DNA from: Algimonas arctica
GTDB lineage: Bacteria; Pseudomonadota; Alphaproteobacteria; Caulobacterales; Maricaulaceae
Length of the DNA: 64,000 nt
NCBI RefSeq assembly: GCF_014652695.1
Contig: NZ_BMZH01000001.1
Location: 124,001-188,000 of the forward strand
Direction of reading: 5' to 3'
Below the pieces are notes generated by a model, which was not told where the DNA came from, made no database searches, and worked only from the letters and a program-made list of their open reading frames with translations. Of the stretch, positions 55,456 to 63,996 are shown piece after piece (position 1 is the stretch's first letter; the number at the start of each line of letters is the position of its first letter). Made by a program: the position numbers and the translations under genes.

Positions 55456-57641
55456 TGTTTGAACTTCTCTTAGAAATTTTCTCCGAAGAAATTCCGGCGC
55501 GGATGCAAGTTCGGGCAGGCCAAGACCTCGTCAAGGCGATGGACGCTGGACTCAAAGCGGCGGGCTTGTCGCCCAAGGACAGCCATGCGCTGACCGGGCC
55601 GCGGCGGTTGACTTACGTGACACAGGTTGAGCTTCGCTCGCCGGATGTGTCGGAAGAACGCAAAGGCCCGCGCGTCGGCTCACCGGAGCGCGCGCTCGAA
55701 GGCTTTATGCGCGGCGCAGGGATCACGGATATCTCCCAAGCCGAAACCCGCAGCGATAAAAAAGGCGAATACTATGTCGCCGTTCTCCAAAGCGAAGGCC
55801 GCGATACGTCGGATATACTCACGGCGTTGATTCCTGAAGTCATGACCGGATTCTCTTGGCCGAAATCAATGAAGTCCGGCGATAGTGATTTCCGTTGGGT
55901 GCGTCCCCTGCGCGGTTTGACCGTATTATTGGATGGGCAGAGCCTGGACGGCATCACCGTCGGTGGCATCACGTCTGACGCAATGGTTCATGGTCACCGC
56001 CAAATGGGGCCGGGACCGTTCCCGGTTACGACCCTCGCAGACTACCGCGCAGCATTAGAAACCGACGGTCACGTCATGATCTACCGTTCTGCGCGGCGCG
56101 CACGCGTGCTGGAACAGGCCAAAGCTGCCTGCGCCGAGGCCGGATTGGAACTGGTCGAAGATGAAGGCCTGCTCGACGAAGTTACGGGATTGGTCGAATG
56201 GCCCGTCGCGCTGCTCGGCGATATGGACCCAACGTTTTTGGAATTGCCAGATGAAGTCATTCGCCTGACGCTGAAAAGCCACCAAAAAACATTCACTGTG
56301 CGCGACGCTGACGGTAATCTTGCGCCGAATTTCGTCATCATGGCGAACTTGGAAACGCCGGATAACGGCGCGACGATCAAGGCCGGGAATGCCAAAGTCA
56401 TTTCTGCGCGCCTGTCCGATGCGCGTTTTTTCCAACAGCAAGATCGTCAGAAAAACCTGATCGATTATTATGATCAGCTGGACGAGGTTGTGTTCCACAA
56501 AAAGCTTGGTTCTGTGCGGGATAAAGCGGACCGCGTCGCGGCGCTGGCCCGCGAAATCGCGCCACATGTCGGCGCTGATCCAGACTTGGCAGAACAGGCC
56601 GCGAAACTCGCGAAGTGCGATCTCGTGACCCAAACGGTGATCGAGGCGACGTCTCTCCAAGGCCAAGTCGGGCGGTGGATGTATGAGGCCGAAGGCGGCA
56701 ACCCCGACATCGCCGTCGCCATTGAAGATCACTATAAACCCCAGGGACCAAGCGACGCCGTGCCGACAAACCCTGTCGCGATCGCTGTGGCGCTGGCCGA
56801 CAAGATAGATACTCTAGTGGGTTTCTGGGCGATTGGTGAAAAACCGACGGGAAGCAAAGACCCATTTGCGCTGCGGCGGGCGGCGTTGGGCGTAGTGAGG
56901 CTTATTTTAAGTAGAAATTTAGCATCTAATTTGAATTTCTTCGCGATGTTATCATTTTACCATCTTAATGCTCAATTCCCTGACGATGATAGGATGGCTA
57001 GTTTTGTCCATAAACTTGGTGGGGTAGGTGACTTATGGAAAATAGTAGGTCACGCGAAAGCGGACAATTCGTTTGATGCTTTTTCGGCGCTAGGAGATGG
57101 TTTTTCAAAAACAATCGTAGATACTCTCCTGTCTTTCCTTCTCGACCGTCTCCGCGTTTACCTCCGTGACCAAGGCCAACGTCATGACGTCATTGACGCG
57201 GTGATCGCGCAGGGCGGAGACGATCTGCTCGCGATTTCTCAGCGTGTTGAAGCGCTCGGCGCCTTCTTATCCAATGCTGATGGTGAAAACCTTGTCCAAG
57301 GTTACAAACGTGCGGCGAATATTCTGCGAGCGGAGCGCAAAAAGGGTAAGCTCGACTTAGCGTCCTTTGACACGCTCTCTGGCTTCACAGCTGATCCGGC
57401 TGCGGCGCTGGCCAAAGCCCTCGCTAACACACGCCCGTCCATTGATGCGGCGCTCAATTCCGGTGATTATCCGGCGGCTTTGTCGTCGCTCGCCGATCTC
57501 CGCGAACCCATTGATGCGTTCTTCGAAGATGTTGTCGTTAATTCCGACGATCCGGATGAGCGCGCACGGCGCTTGGCGTTATTGTCGGCTGTGGTCGAGA
57601 CGTTCCACCAGATCGCGGACTTCTCGCGTCTTGATGGGTAA
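55455..57641 (+). CDS. glyS: Glycine--tRNA ligase beta subunit
   Basis: The 728-residue subunit binds tRNA-Gly. It starts ELLLEIFSEEIPARM, has LTGPRRLTY, KGPRVGSPERA, FRWVRPLRG and DPFALRRAALGVVRLIL, and ends in the DALR-like anticodon region. A stretch of about 68 residues at roughly 487-555 (Asn/Phe/Ser-rich, e.g. NLNFFAMLSFYHLNAQFP) is longer than I expect in this place and is encoded by low-GC DNA. The rest is standard. Confidence 0.96.
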   Translation: MFELLLEIFSEEIPARMQVRAGQDLVKAMDAGLKAAGLSPKDSHALTGPRRLTYVTQVELRSPDVSEERKGPRVGSPERALEGFMRGAGITDISQAETRSDKKGEYYVAVLQSEGRDTSDILTALIPEVMTGFSWPKSMKSGDSDFRWVRPLRGLTVLLDGQSLDGITVGGITSDAMVHGHRQMGPGPFPVTTLADYRAALETDGHVMIYRSARRARVLEQAKAACAEAGLELVEDEGLLDEVTGLVEWPVALLGDMDPTFLELPDEVIRLTLKSHQKTFTVRDADGNLAPNFVIMANLETPDNGATIKAGNAKVISARLSDARFFQQQDRQKNLIDYYDQLDEVVFHKKLGSVRDKADRVAALAREIAPHVGADPDLAEQAAKLAKCDLVTQTVIEATSLQGQVGRWMYEAEGGNPDIAVAIEDHYKPQGPSDAVPTNPVAIAVALADKIDTLVGFWAIGEKPTGSKDPFALRRAALGVVRLILSRNLASNLNFFAMLSFYHLNAQFPDDDRMASFVHKLGGVGDLWKIVGHAKADNSFDAFSALGDGFSKTIVDTLLSFLLDRLRVYLRDQGQRHDVIDAVIAQGGDDLLAISQRVEALGAFLSNADGENLVQGYKRAANILRAERKKGKLDLASFDTLSGFTADPAAALAKALANTRPSIDAALNSGDYPAALSSLADLREPIDAFFEDVVVNSDDPDERARRLALLSAVVETFHQIADFSRLDG
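56893..57120 (+). other. Low-GC segment inside glyS
   Basis: By hand count about 38% G+C over 228 bases (about 25% in the first 48), against clearly GC-rich sequence on both sides. The frame is intact. Codons such as TTA, AAT, ATA and AGT cluster here and are rare in the flanks. It looks like a late insertion or recombined block. Confidence 0.75.
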
Positions 57642-57665
57642 TTTACCGGGATGACAACAATGGCG

Positions 57666-57685
57666 GTCTGACAACGTTGTCAGAC
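57666..57685. promoter_or_regulatory. Perfect 20-base palindrome upstream of ppdK
   Basis: GTCTGACAAC is followed directly by its reverse complement GTTGTCAGAC, with no spacer, 84 bases before the ppdK ATG and 24 after the glyS stop. A loopless perfect dyad fits an operator for a dimeric repressor or activator better than a terminator. The protein that would bind is not known. Confidence 0.5.
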
Positions 57686-57769
57686 TTGAAGTAGGGTGGG
57701 TCATGCCTATTGGCAGGGTCTAATTACTCGGTGTCGAAACCGGGGGCGCAATGACGAAGGACTGAATAA

Positions 57770-60424
57770 ATGAGCCAGTGGGTTTACAAATTTGGCGGTG
57801 GATCAGCCGAGGGCAATACCTCGATGAAAAACTTGCTGGGCGGCAAGGGGGCCAATCTGGCCGAAATGGCGAGCCTGGGTTTGCCTGTCCCACCGGGCTT
57901 CACGCTCACCACTGATGTCTGCACCTATTATTACGATCACGGCGAAAAATATCCCGATGATATGGATGCCCAGATCGAAACGGGCTTAGCCCATATCGAA
58001 CAGCTGACCGGCAAAGTTTTTGGCGATGCGGTCAATCCGTTGCTCGTCTCTGTGCGCTCCGGCGCGCGCGCGTCGATGCCGGGCATGATGGATACGGTCC
58101 TGAATTTGGGCCTAAATGATGAAACCGTTGATGGCTTGGCGAAACTGTCCGGCGACCGCCGTTTCGCGCTCGATAGCTACCGCCGCTTCATCACCATGTA
58201 TTCTGATGTCGTCATGGGTGTGCATCACCATACGTTTGAAGACATCCTCGAAGATGCCAAACTCGACAATGGCTATAATCTCGACACGCAAATGACTGCG
58301 TCCGATTGGGAAGCGGTCATTGTTCTCTATAAGGCCGCTGTGCGTGACGCGCTCGGTCGGGACTTTCCACAAGATGCGCGCGAACAGCTCAAAGGCGCTG
58401 TTGATGCGGTCTTTGGCAGCTGGATGAATGACCGCGCGGTCGTCTATCGTAATCTCAACGACATTCCGGCGGCTTGGGGCACAGCGGTCAATGTGCAGGC
58501 TATGGTGTTTGGCAATATGGGCGATACATCGGCAACGGGCGTTGCCTTTACCCGCGATCCCAGCACAGGCGAGAACCGTTATTACGGCGAATTCCTCATC
58601 AATGCGCAGGGCGAAGATGTCGTCGCGGGAATCCGCACGCCGCAAACACTGACCAAAGAATCCCGTCTTGAAATGGGCGATGATGCGCCATCGATGGAAG
58701 AGGCGCTGCCCGAGGTCTATGCGCAACTGGCTGAGACCTTCGTCGCGCTTGAAGGCCATTACCGCGATATGCAAGACATCGAATTTACCGTTGAACGCGG
58801 CATGCTTTGGATGTTGCAAACTCGGACAGGTAAACGCACGGCTCGTGCCGCGATTAAGATCGCCGTCGATATGGCCGAAGATGGCTCTATCACCACGGAC
58901 GAGGCCTTGATGCGGATTGAACCGCTCTCGCTGGATCAACTGTTGCACCCGACACTGGACCCGAACGCGGTGCGTGATCTTGTTGCCAGCGGACTTCCGG
59001 CGTCTCCTGGCGCCGCCATTGGGCAGGTTGTGTTCTCATCAGACGAAGCCGAGACTTTGGCGAAAGCTGGTCATAAAGTGATTTTGGTGCGGATCGAAAC
59101 ATCGCCCGAAGACATTCACGGCATGCACGCGGCGGAAGCGATTGTGACAGCGCGGGGCGGGATGACCTCCCACGCTGCTGTGGTCGCGCGTGGCATGGGT
59201 ACGCCATGCGTCTCTGGGGCGGGTACAATCCGGATTGATTATGCGGCGGGGCAGTTCACCTGCGCTGGACGCGTAGTCAAAGCGGGCGATATTATCACGG
59301 TTGACGGTGCGACAGGGCAAGTCTTTGCGGGCGAAGTTGCGATGGTCCTGCCGGAAATGTCCGGTGACTTTGCCAAGGTCATGCAATGGGCCGATGATGC
59401 CCGGACAATGGCCGTGCGTACGAATGCTGAAACGCCGCTCGATGTACAGACCGCCCGGGATTTCGGTGCCGAAGGTATTGGTCTGTGTCGGACGGAACAT
59501 ATGTTCTTTGAAGCCGACCGTCTGGCGCATTTCCGTGAGATGATCCTTGCGGATAATGAAGAGGCCCGGCGCGATGCGCTGGCGAAAATCCTGCCGGTTC
59601 AACGCGAAGACTTTGCGGCTATTTTCCGGGTTATGGAAGGCCGTCCGTGCACGATCCGCCTGTTGGATCCGCCGTTGCATGAATTCCTGCCCCATGCGGA
59701 AGCCGACATTGAAGCCTTAGCGGAAACATTGAAACTCCCCGCGAGTGAGTTGATGGCACGGGCCCGGGAACTGGCGGAAACTAACCCGATGCTAGGCCAT
59801 CGTGGCTGTCGCTTGGGCATCTCCTATCCGGAAATCTACGAAATGCAGGCGCGCGCCATTTTAGAAGCGCAAGCCTTGGTCTCCAAAGAGAGCGGCATTA
59901 ATCCGATTGCGGAAATTATGATCCCCTTGGTGAGTAGCGAAAAAGAACTCGAACTGCTCAAAGCGCATATCGACGCTGTAGCCGCCGATATTGATGTGTC
60001 TGACTATACGGTCGGCACCATGATCGAATTGCCTCGTGCCGCGCTTCGCGCTGACCGGATCGCGGAGTTTGCAGCGTTCTTTAGCTTCGGAACCAATGAT
60101 TTGACGCAAACGACATACGGTCTGTCCCGCGATGATGCTGGCAAATTCCTGCCGGATTATGTTCGCGCGGGAATCATGGAAAAAGACCCGTTTGTGACGC
60201 TAGATCAAGACGGTGTCGGTGATTTGATCCGAATCGCGGTGGAGCGGGGACGGGCGACGAAGCCAGACTTAAAGCTTGGTATTTGTGGCGAACATGGCGG
60301 CGATCCGGCGTCGATCGATTTCTGTCAACGTGTCGGTCTGAACTATGTTTCTTGCTCACCTTACCGTGTCCCGATTGCGCGCTTGGCTGCGGCCCAAGCC
60401 GCAATTCGCGCTAAGGGCTTATAA
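57770..60424 (+). CDS. ppdK: Pyruvate, phosphate dikinase
   Basis: The 884-residue enzyme interconverts pyruvate, ATP and phosphate with PEP, AMP and diphosphate. The order is an ATP-grasp N-domain (LLGGKGANLAEMASLGLPVPPGF, SVRSGARASMPGMMDTVLNLG), the swivelling phosphohistidine domain with GGMTSHAAVVARGMG (catalytic His, regulatory Thr two residues before it), and a TIM barrel with GLCRTEHMFF, FFSFGTNDLTQ and GICGEHGGDP, whose Cys is catalytic. It supports gluconeogenesis or PEP balance. Confidence 0.98.
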   Translation: MSQWVYKFGGGSAEGNTSMKNLLGGKGANLAEMASLGLPVPPGFTLTTDVCTYYYDHGEKYPDDMDAQIETGLAHIEQLTGKVFGDAVNPLLVSVRSGARASMPGMMDTVLNLGLNDETVDGLAKLSGDRRFALDSYRRFITMYSDVVMGVHHHTFEDILEDAKLDNGYNLDTQMTASDWEAVIVLYKAAVRDALGRDFPQDAREQLKGAVDAVFGSWMNDRAVVYRNLNDIPAAWGTAVNVQAMVFGNMGDTSATGVAFTRDPSTGENRYYGEFLINAQGEDVVAGIRTPQTLTKESRLEMGDDAPSMEEALPEVYAQLAETFVALEGHYRDMQDIEFTVERGMLWMLQTRTGKRTARAAIKIAVDMAEDGSITTDEALMRIEPLSLDQLLHPTLDPNAVRDLVASGLPASPGAAIGQVVFSSDEAETLAKAGHKVILVRIETSPEDIHGMHAAEAIVTARGGMTSHAAVVARGMGTPCVSGAGTIRIDYAAGQFTCAGRVVKAGDIITVDGATGQVFAGEVAMVLPEMSGDFAKVMQWADDARTMAVRTNAETPLDVQTARDFGAEGIGLCRTEHMFFEADRLAHFREMILADNEEARRDALAKILPVQREDFAAIFRVMEGRPCTIRLLDPPLHEFLPHAEADIEALAETLKLPASELMARARELAETNPMLGHRGCRLGISYPEIYEMQARAILEAQALVSKESGINPIAEIMIPLVSSEKELELLKAHIDAVAADIDVSDYTVGTMIELPRAALRADRIAEFAAFFSFGTNDLTQTTYGLSRDDAGKFLPDYVRAGIMEKDPFVTLDQDGVGDLIRIAVERGRATKPDLKLGICGEHGGDPASIDFCQRVGLNYVSCSPYRVPIARLAAAQAAIRAKGL

Positions 60425-60470
60425 ACTAAGCCAAAATTTGTCGCTTTAGTCATGACTTTCTAGTGAATTA

Positions 60471-60494
60471 GCCGTCCCTTGTAAAAGGGGCGGC
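60471..60494 (+). terminator. Hairpin after ppdK
   Basis: GCCGTCCCTT (60471-60480) pairs with AAGGGGCGGC (60485-60494), including one G-U pair, over GTAA. It is followed by CTTGCCCT rather than a run of T. It probably helps end ppdK transcription. The rest of the 278-base gap holds the putative promoter of the next gene and no ORF I trust. Confidence 0.5.
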
Positions 60495-60543
60495 CTTGCC
60501 CTACATGGGGCTCATCGAACAGTTATCGACCGTCAGTGATAGT

Positions 60544-60573
60544 TTGACGGCCCCGCGGGATGCGGGCTAAACT
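60544..60573 (+). promoter_or_regulatory. Putative promoter of the SleB-type hydrolase gene
   Basis: TTGACG (60544-60549), an 18-base spacer and TAAACT (60568-60573) resemble a sigma-70 type promoter 130 bases upstream of the start. The spacer itself is an imperfect GC-rich dyad (GCCCCGC / GCGGGC). Confidence 0.4.
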
Positions 60574-60702
60574 AAAATTTAACCTTACATCGTGAAACAC
60601 AGTGGCAGATCGGTCACACTCGACGTTCATCTAATTGTATGTGTCCTCATGCTTGGGCGCAGGACTTGCAGAAACGACACGATGAGATGAAGGAGCGACG
60701 GT

Positions 60703-61449
60703 ATGAGACCGAAGCGTCAGATTTTTGCGGGATGGGCCACCGGCCTCGTGGCTGTTGCTGCGGGCGCTTTGGCGTTACCTGCGGCTGCTGAAAAAGCATC
60801 CAGCCAGCGCGTTGAGGTCGTCATGACCCAAACCGCGACAGATTTCCGAAATATGCCAGAACCTAATACGGATAGCGCGTCTATTCGTCGTCTTGTTGCC
60901 CTCTATGGCCCTGATTCATTGGGTGAAACACCGCTTCAGCGCGTCTCTTATGATCTTGGCGTGATTGATCCAGACACATCTGCTCTGCGCAAGCAGAGCC
61001 ACGCGACAATGCGCGAAGCGAATTGCCTCGCCGAAGCGATCTATTACGAAGCCCGCTCTGAGAGCCGCTCCGGACAGGTCGCCGTCGCACAGGTCATCCA
61101 GAACCGGGTCTACTCAAAACATTTCCCAGATTCGATCTGTGGCGTTGTCTATCAAGGCTCAGAACGCACAACGGGTTGCCAGTTTAGCTTTACCTGCGAC
61201 GGATCAATGGATCGGTCGCCTAAAGGGAAGTCTTGGGACCGGTCTGCCGATGTTGCTCGCTATGTGCTGACAGAATCGCCGCGTGGCCTTGTCGGGCGCT
61301 CGACGCATTATCACACCACACAAATTGTCCCGCATTGGTCTGGATCGCTGCAAAAGACCGCTCAGGTCGGAAGCCATGTTTTTTACCGCTTTCCGTTCCG
61401 TGAACGTCCGGTCGCCAGCGTTTCATTGCGCGTCGCGCCGCCAAGCTAA
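60703..61449 (+). CDS. SleB-type cell wall hydrolase
   Basis: The 248-residue product starts after AAGGAG and has a signal peptide (about 1-29, LALPAAA-E). The C-terminal two-thirds are the SleB/Hydrolase_2 domain: ANCLAEAIYYEARSESRSGQVAVAQVIQNRV with the catalytic Glu, GCQFSFTCDG with the paired cysteines, and STHYHTTQIVPHW. It would cleave peptidoglycan in the periplasm, probably during growth or division. Confidence 0.92.
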   Translation: MRPKRQIFAGWATGLVAVAAGALALPAAAEKASSQRVEVVMTQTATDFRNMPEPNTDSASIRRLVALYGPDSLGETPLQRVSYDLGVIDPDTSALRKQSHATMREANCLAEAIYYEARSESRSGQVAVAQVIQNRVYSKHFPDSICGVVYQGSERTTGCQFSFTCDGSMDRSPKGKSWDRSADVARYVLTESPRGLVGRSTHYHTTQIVPHWSGSLQKTAQVGSHVFYRFPFRERPVASVSLRVAPPS

Positions 61450-61470
61450 GGGCTTAGATATTTATTTTAG

Positions 61471-61500
61471 AAAGGCGCGCCCATGGGTGCGCCTTTTTTG
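61471..61500 (+). terminator. Rho-independent terminator
   Basis: AAAGGCGC-GCCC and GGGTGCGCCTTT pair (61471-61482 with 61485-61496), followed by TTTTTTG. It ends the cell wall hydrolase gene. Confidence 0.85.
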
Positions 61501-61570
61501 TTTGGGTTAACCGCTCTTGTTGGGGCTGCTCCCGTCCCTCTTCCCCAGCGTGATGGTTGCACAGGTCAGT

Positions 61571-61599
61571 TTGACAGTGTGGAGGCAGCCACTTAGCGC
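61571..61599 (+). promoter_or_regulatory. Possible promoter of the monooxygenase-esterase pair
   Basis: A perfect TTGACA at 61571-61576 lies 65 bases upstream of the monooxygenase ATG. A 17-base spacer leads to TAGCGC, a poor -10. The -35 match is the only strong evidence. Confidence 0.3.
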
Positions 61600-61640
61600 A
61601 GTAACAAGACAGCCGCAGGCTGCAACGGGGAGACGGGCCT

Positions 61641-63089
61641 ATGGGGCCGGAACGCTTTGAAACGATTATTATTGGGACAGGATTCGCGGGGCTCGGTCTT
61701 GGCGCGAAGCTAAAGGAAGGCGGGCAGGAGGACTTTGTCCTGCTGGAAAAGGCCGATGCCATCGGCGGAACATGGCGCGAAAACACCTACCCCGGTGCGG
61801 AATGTGACGTGCCGAGTGCGCTTTATAGCTATTCCTTTGCGCCCAATCCGACATGGGATTTCAAGTGGGCGAAGCAAAAGCAAATCCTGGATTACATCAA
61901 TGGGTTTGCAGATAATCACGGATTGCGCCCCCATATTCGGCATGGCGCACATGTTGTCAGCGCGGAATTTTCCAACGGCGAATGGGTTGTGACTTTGGCT
62001 GATGGCATAAAGATGGAGTGCCGGTATTTAGTGTCCGGAATTGGTCAGCTTCACCATCCTCGCACGCCTGATTTTGACGGGTTGGAAACCTACCAGGGTC
62101 CCACTTTTCATTCTGCCAAGTGGGACCATTCGGTTGAACTGGAAGGCAAAGACATTGCGTGCGTTGGCAATGCGGCCTCTGCAATCCAGTTGATCCCTGA
62201 AGTGGCCAAAGTTGCGCGTAAGCTGACCGTTTACCACCGCAGCCCGAATTGGATCATCGACAAAGGGGATCGCCCTTATAGCCGTCTTGAAAAATGGATT
62301 GGGAAAACGTTTCCGGCCTTCTCAAAGCTCTACCGCGCGTCAATCTGGGCGCAGGGTGAATATGGGCTTTGGCCCGCCATACAAGGTAAAAAACTGCAAG
62401 GTGTGGTGTTGCGAAAACAGCATGAAAAAAAGCTCAAAACCCATTTTCCAACCGATCCGGACATGCGCGACAAATTAACGCCGGATTATCCCATTGGCGC
62501 GCGTCGCATCCTCTTGTCCGACAAGTATATCGAGGCGCTGGCCCGCGATAATGTCGAGGTTGTTTTTGACCCGATTGAGCGGTTCACCAAAACCGGAATT
62601 GTCGCGGGCGGTGTGGATCGCGGTCACGACGCCGTCGCCTTCGCCACAGGCTTCATTACGAACCCCTTCTTGATGGAAATTGATGTCAAAGGGGAGGCCG
62701 GTTTGAGCCTCAAAGAGCGTTGGGCCGATGGTGCAGAAGCTTACTTAGGCGTCATGACGGCGGGCTTCCCCAATCTGTTCATTCTCTATGGCCCGAACAC
62801 GAATACGGGCCACACAAGTATCGTTTATAAGTTGGAACAACAGTTTGAGATGGTGATGAAGCTTATGACTGAGTCAGATCACGGCGTTGTCTCAATTAAG
62901 CCTGACGTTGAGGCGACTTATAATGCAGAAGTCCAAGGTCGGCTTCGCAATACGGCTTGGGATAAGGTGGATGCGTCCTGGTACAAGGACGGGGACAAAA
63001 TCACGAATAATTGGCCGGGTTCCAGCAAAGAATTCAAACAGCGTTTGACGCATCCGATTTTCGAGCATTTCAATTTTTCAAAGGGGTAA
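61641..63089 (+). CDS. Flavin-dependent (Baeyer-Villiger type) monooxygenase
   Basis: The 482-residue protein has the FAD loop IGTGFAGLG at about 11-19, then GGTWRENTYPGAECD as in class B monooxygenases. The Baeyer-Villiger fingerprint appears as YQGPTFHSAKW (about 150-160), with Tyr in place of the leading Phe. The second dinucleotide loop is VGNAASAIQ, with one glycine changed to Ala. It would oxidise a ketone to an ester with NADPH and O2, or act as a related N/S-oxygenase. An esterase gene starts 7 bases after it. Confidence 0.88.
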   Translation: MGPERFETIIIGTGFAGLGLGAKLKEGGQEDFVLLEKADAIGGTWRENTYPGAECDVPSALYSYSFAPNPTWDFKWAKQKQILDYINGFADNHGLRPHIRHGAHVVSAEFSNGEWVVTLADGIKMECRYLVSGIGQLHHPRTPDFDGLETYQGPTFHSAKWDHSVELEGKDIACVGNAASAIQLIPEVAKVARKLTVYHRSPNWIIDKGDRPYSRLEKWIGKTFPAFSKLYRASIWAQGEYGLWPAIQGKKLQGVVLRKQHEKKLKTHFPTDPDMRDKLTPDYPIGARRILLSDKYIEALARDNVEVVFDPIERFTKTGIVAGGVDRGHDAVAFATGFITNPFLMEIDVKGEAGLSLKERWADGAEAYLGVMTAGFPNLFILYGPNTNTGHTSIVYKLEQQFEMVMKLMTESDHGVVSIKPDVEATYNAEVQGRLRNTAWDKVDASWYKDGDKITNNWPGSSKEFKQRLTHPIFEHFNFSKG

Positions 63090-63096
63090 TCGATCG

Positions 63097-63969
63097 ATGG
63101 GAACGTCACTCGGATATAAAGCATTGCAAGGATTCTTTCGGATCACGCGCTACCGCAATAATATGATCAAAGATGCGGCCAATGGGGAACAACGCAATGC
63201 GCTTCCTAAAGGCAAACAAGCCGCGCGCTGGGAGCGATCAGAGTTTGACGGGCGAGCCGTCTGGACCTGTCCCCCGAAGGACGGTGCGACGGACCGGGTT
63301 TATGTGCATCAACATGGCGGGGGGTATATTTATGGGATTGCGGCGATCCATTACATGTCGCTGCAAGAACTAGCCAATCACGCGGAAATGACGGTGATTA
63401 TGCCGGATTATCCTCTGCCGCCGCAAGCCAGAGCGCCCGAAATTCTCGAATGGGCAGATCGCCAGTTCTCCGCCACTATCGAACAGTATGGACTAGAGAA
63501 TGTGGCTCTGGGCGGCTGCAGTGCGGGCGGTAATTTGACGCTCGCCTTATTGCAGCGCAGAGCGGCACGCGGAGACGATAATCCGTCCAAAATTAGCCTC
63601 TGGTCGCCGTGGGTCGATCTGACGCCTGCGGACGCCCCTCCGACCAAAGCCGATGATACCGAAGCCCTGATTACACCCTTTGGTTTGGAACCCGCCGTTG
63701 GCGCCTATATCGGCGATAGCGGCATGGACCGCGCGGACCCGGTTATTAGTCCGCTCTTCGCCGACCTCTCCGCCTTGCCGACCCTGAATATTGTCACGGG
63801 ACAACAGGATATTCTTTACCCGTCGATTTGTGACTTCGCGGATAAAGCCAAAGCGGCGGGCAAGCTCGGTGAATTTACCGCCGAACCGGATTACGGCCAC
63901 TATTGGATGTTCTATCCCGCCCCGGATCGACACCGGACGTTGAAACAGATCGCCGCTTTGTTGGCATAA
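63097..63969 (+). CDS. Alpha/beta hydrolase, HSL-type esterase
   Basis: The 290-residue hydrolase has the oxyanion motif HGGG at about 73-76, the nucleophile elbow G-C-S-A-G at about 139-143, the acid in GQQDILYPS and the His in DYGHYWMFYP. These define the hormone-sensitive-lipase family of esterases. Following a Baeyer-Villiger-type enzyme by 7 bases, it could hydrolyse the ester that enzyme makes. That pairing is inference. Confidence 0.92.
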   Translation: MGTSLGYKALQGFFRITRYRNNMIKDAANGEQRNALPKGKQAARWERSEFDGRAVWTCPPKDGATDRVYVHQHGGGYIYGIAAIHYMSLQELANHAEMTVIMPDYPLPPQARAPEILEWADRQFSATIEQYGLENVALGGCSAGGNLTLALLQRRAARGDDNPSKISLWSPWVDLTPADAPPTKADDTEALITPFGLEPAVGAYIGDSGMDRADPVISPLFADLSALPTLNIVTGQQDILYPSICDFADKAKAAGKLGEFTAEPDYGHYWMFYPAPDRHRTLKQIAALLA

Positions 63970-63996
63970 AAAAGGCCGCCTCGAAGGCGGCCTTTT
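63970..63996 (+). terminator. Rho-independent terminator
   Basis: AAAAGGCCGCC and GGCGGCCTTTT form an 11-pair stem over TCGAA directly after the esterase stop, ending in CTTTTCATT. The symmetric A and T tracts would let it work in both directions. Confidence 0.85.

Noticed and set aside
58112-58948. 278-codon minus-strand frame
   Set aside because: It is a shadow of ppdK, with no start signal or family.
61449-61641. Possible small RNA in the gap before the monooxygenase
   Set aside because: Only one short hairpin and a -35-like box are seen, with no terminator of its own.
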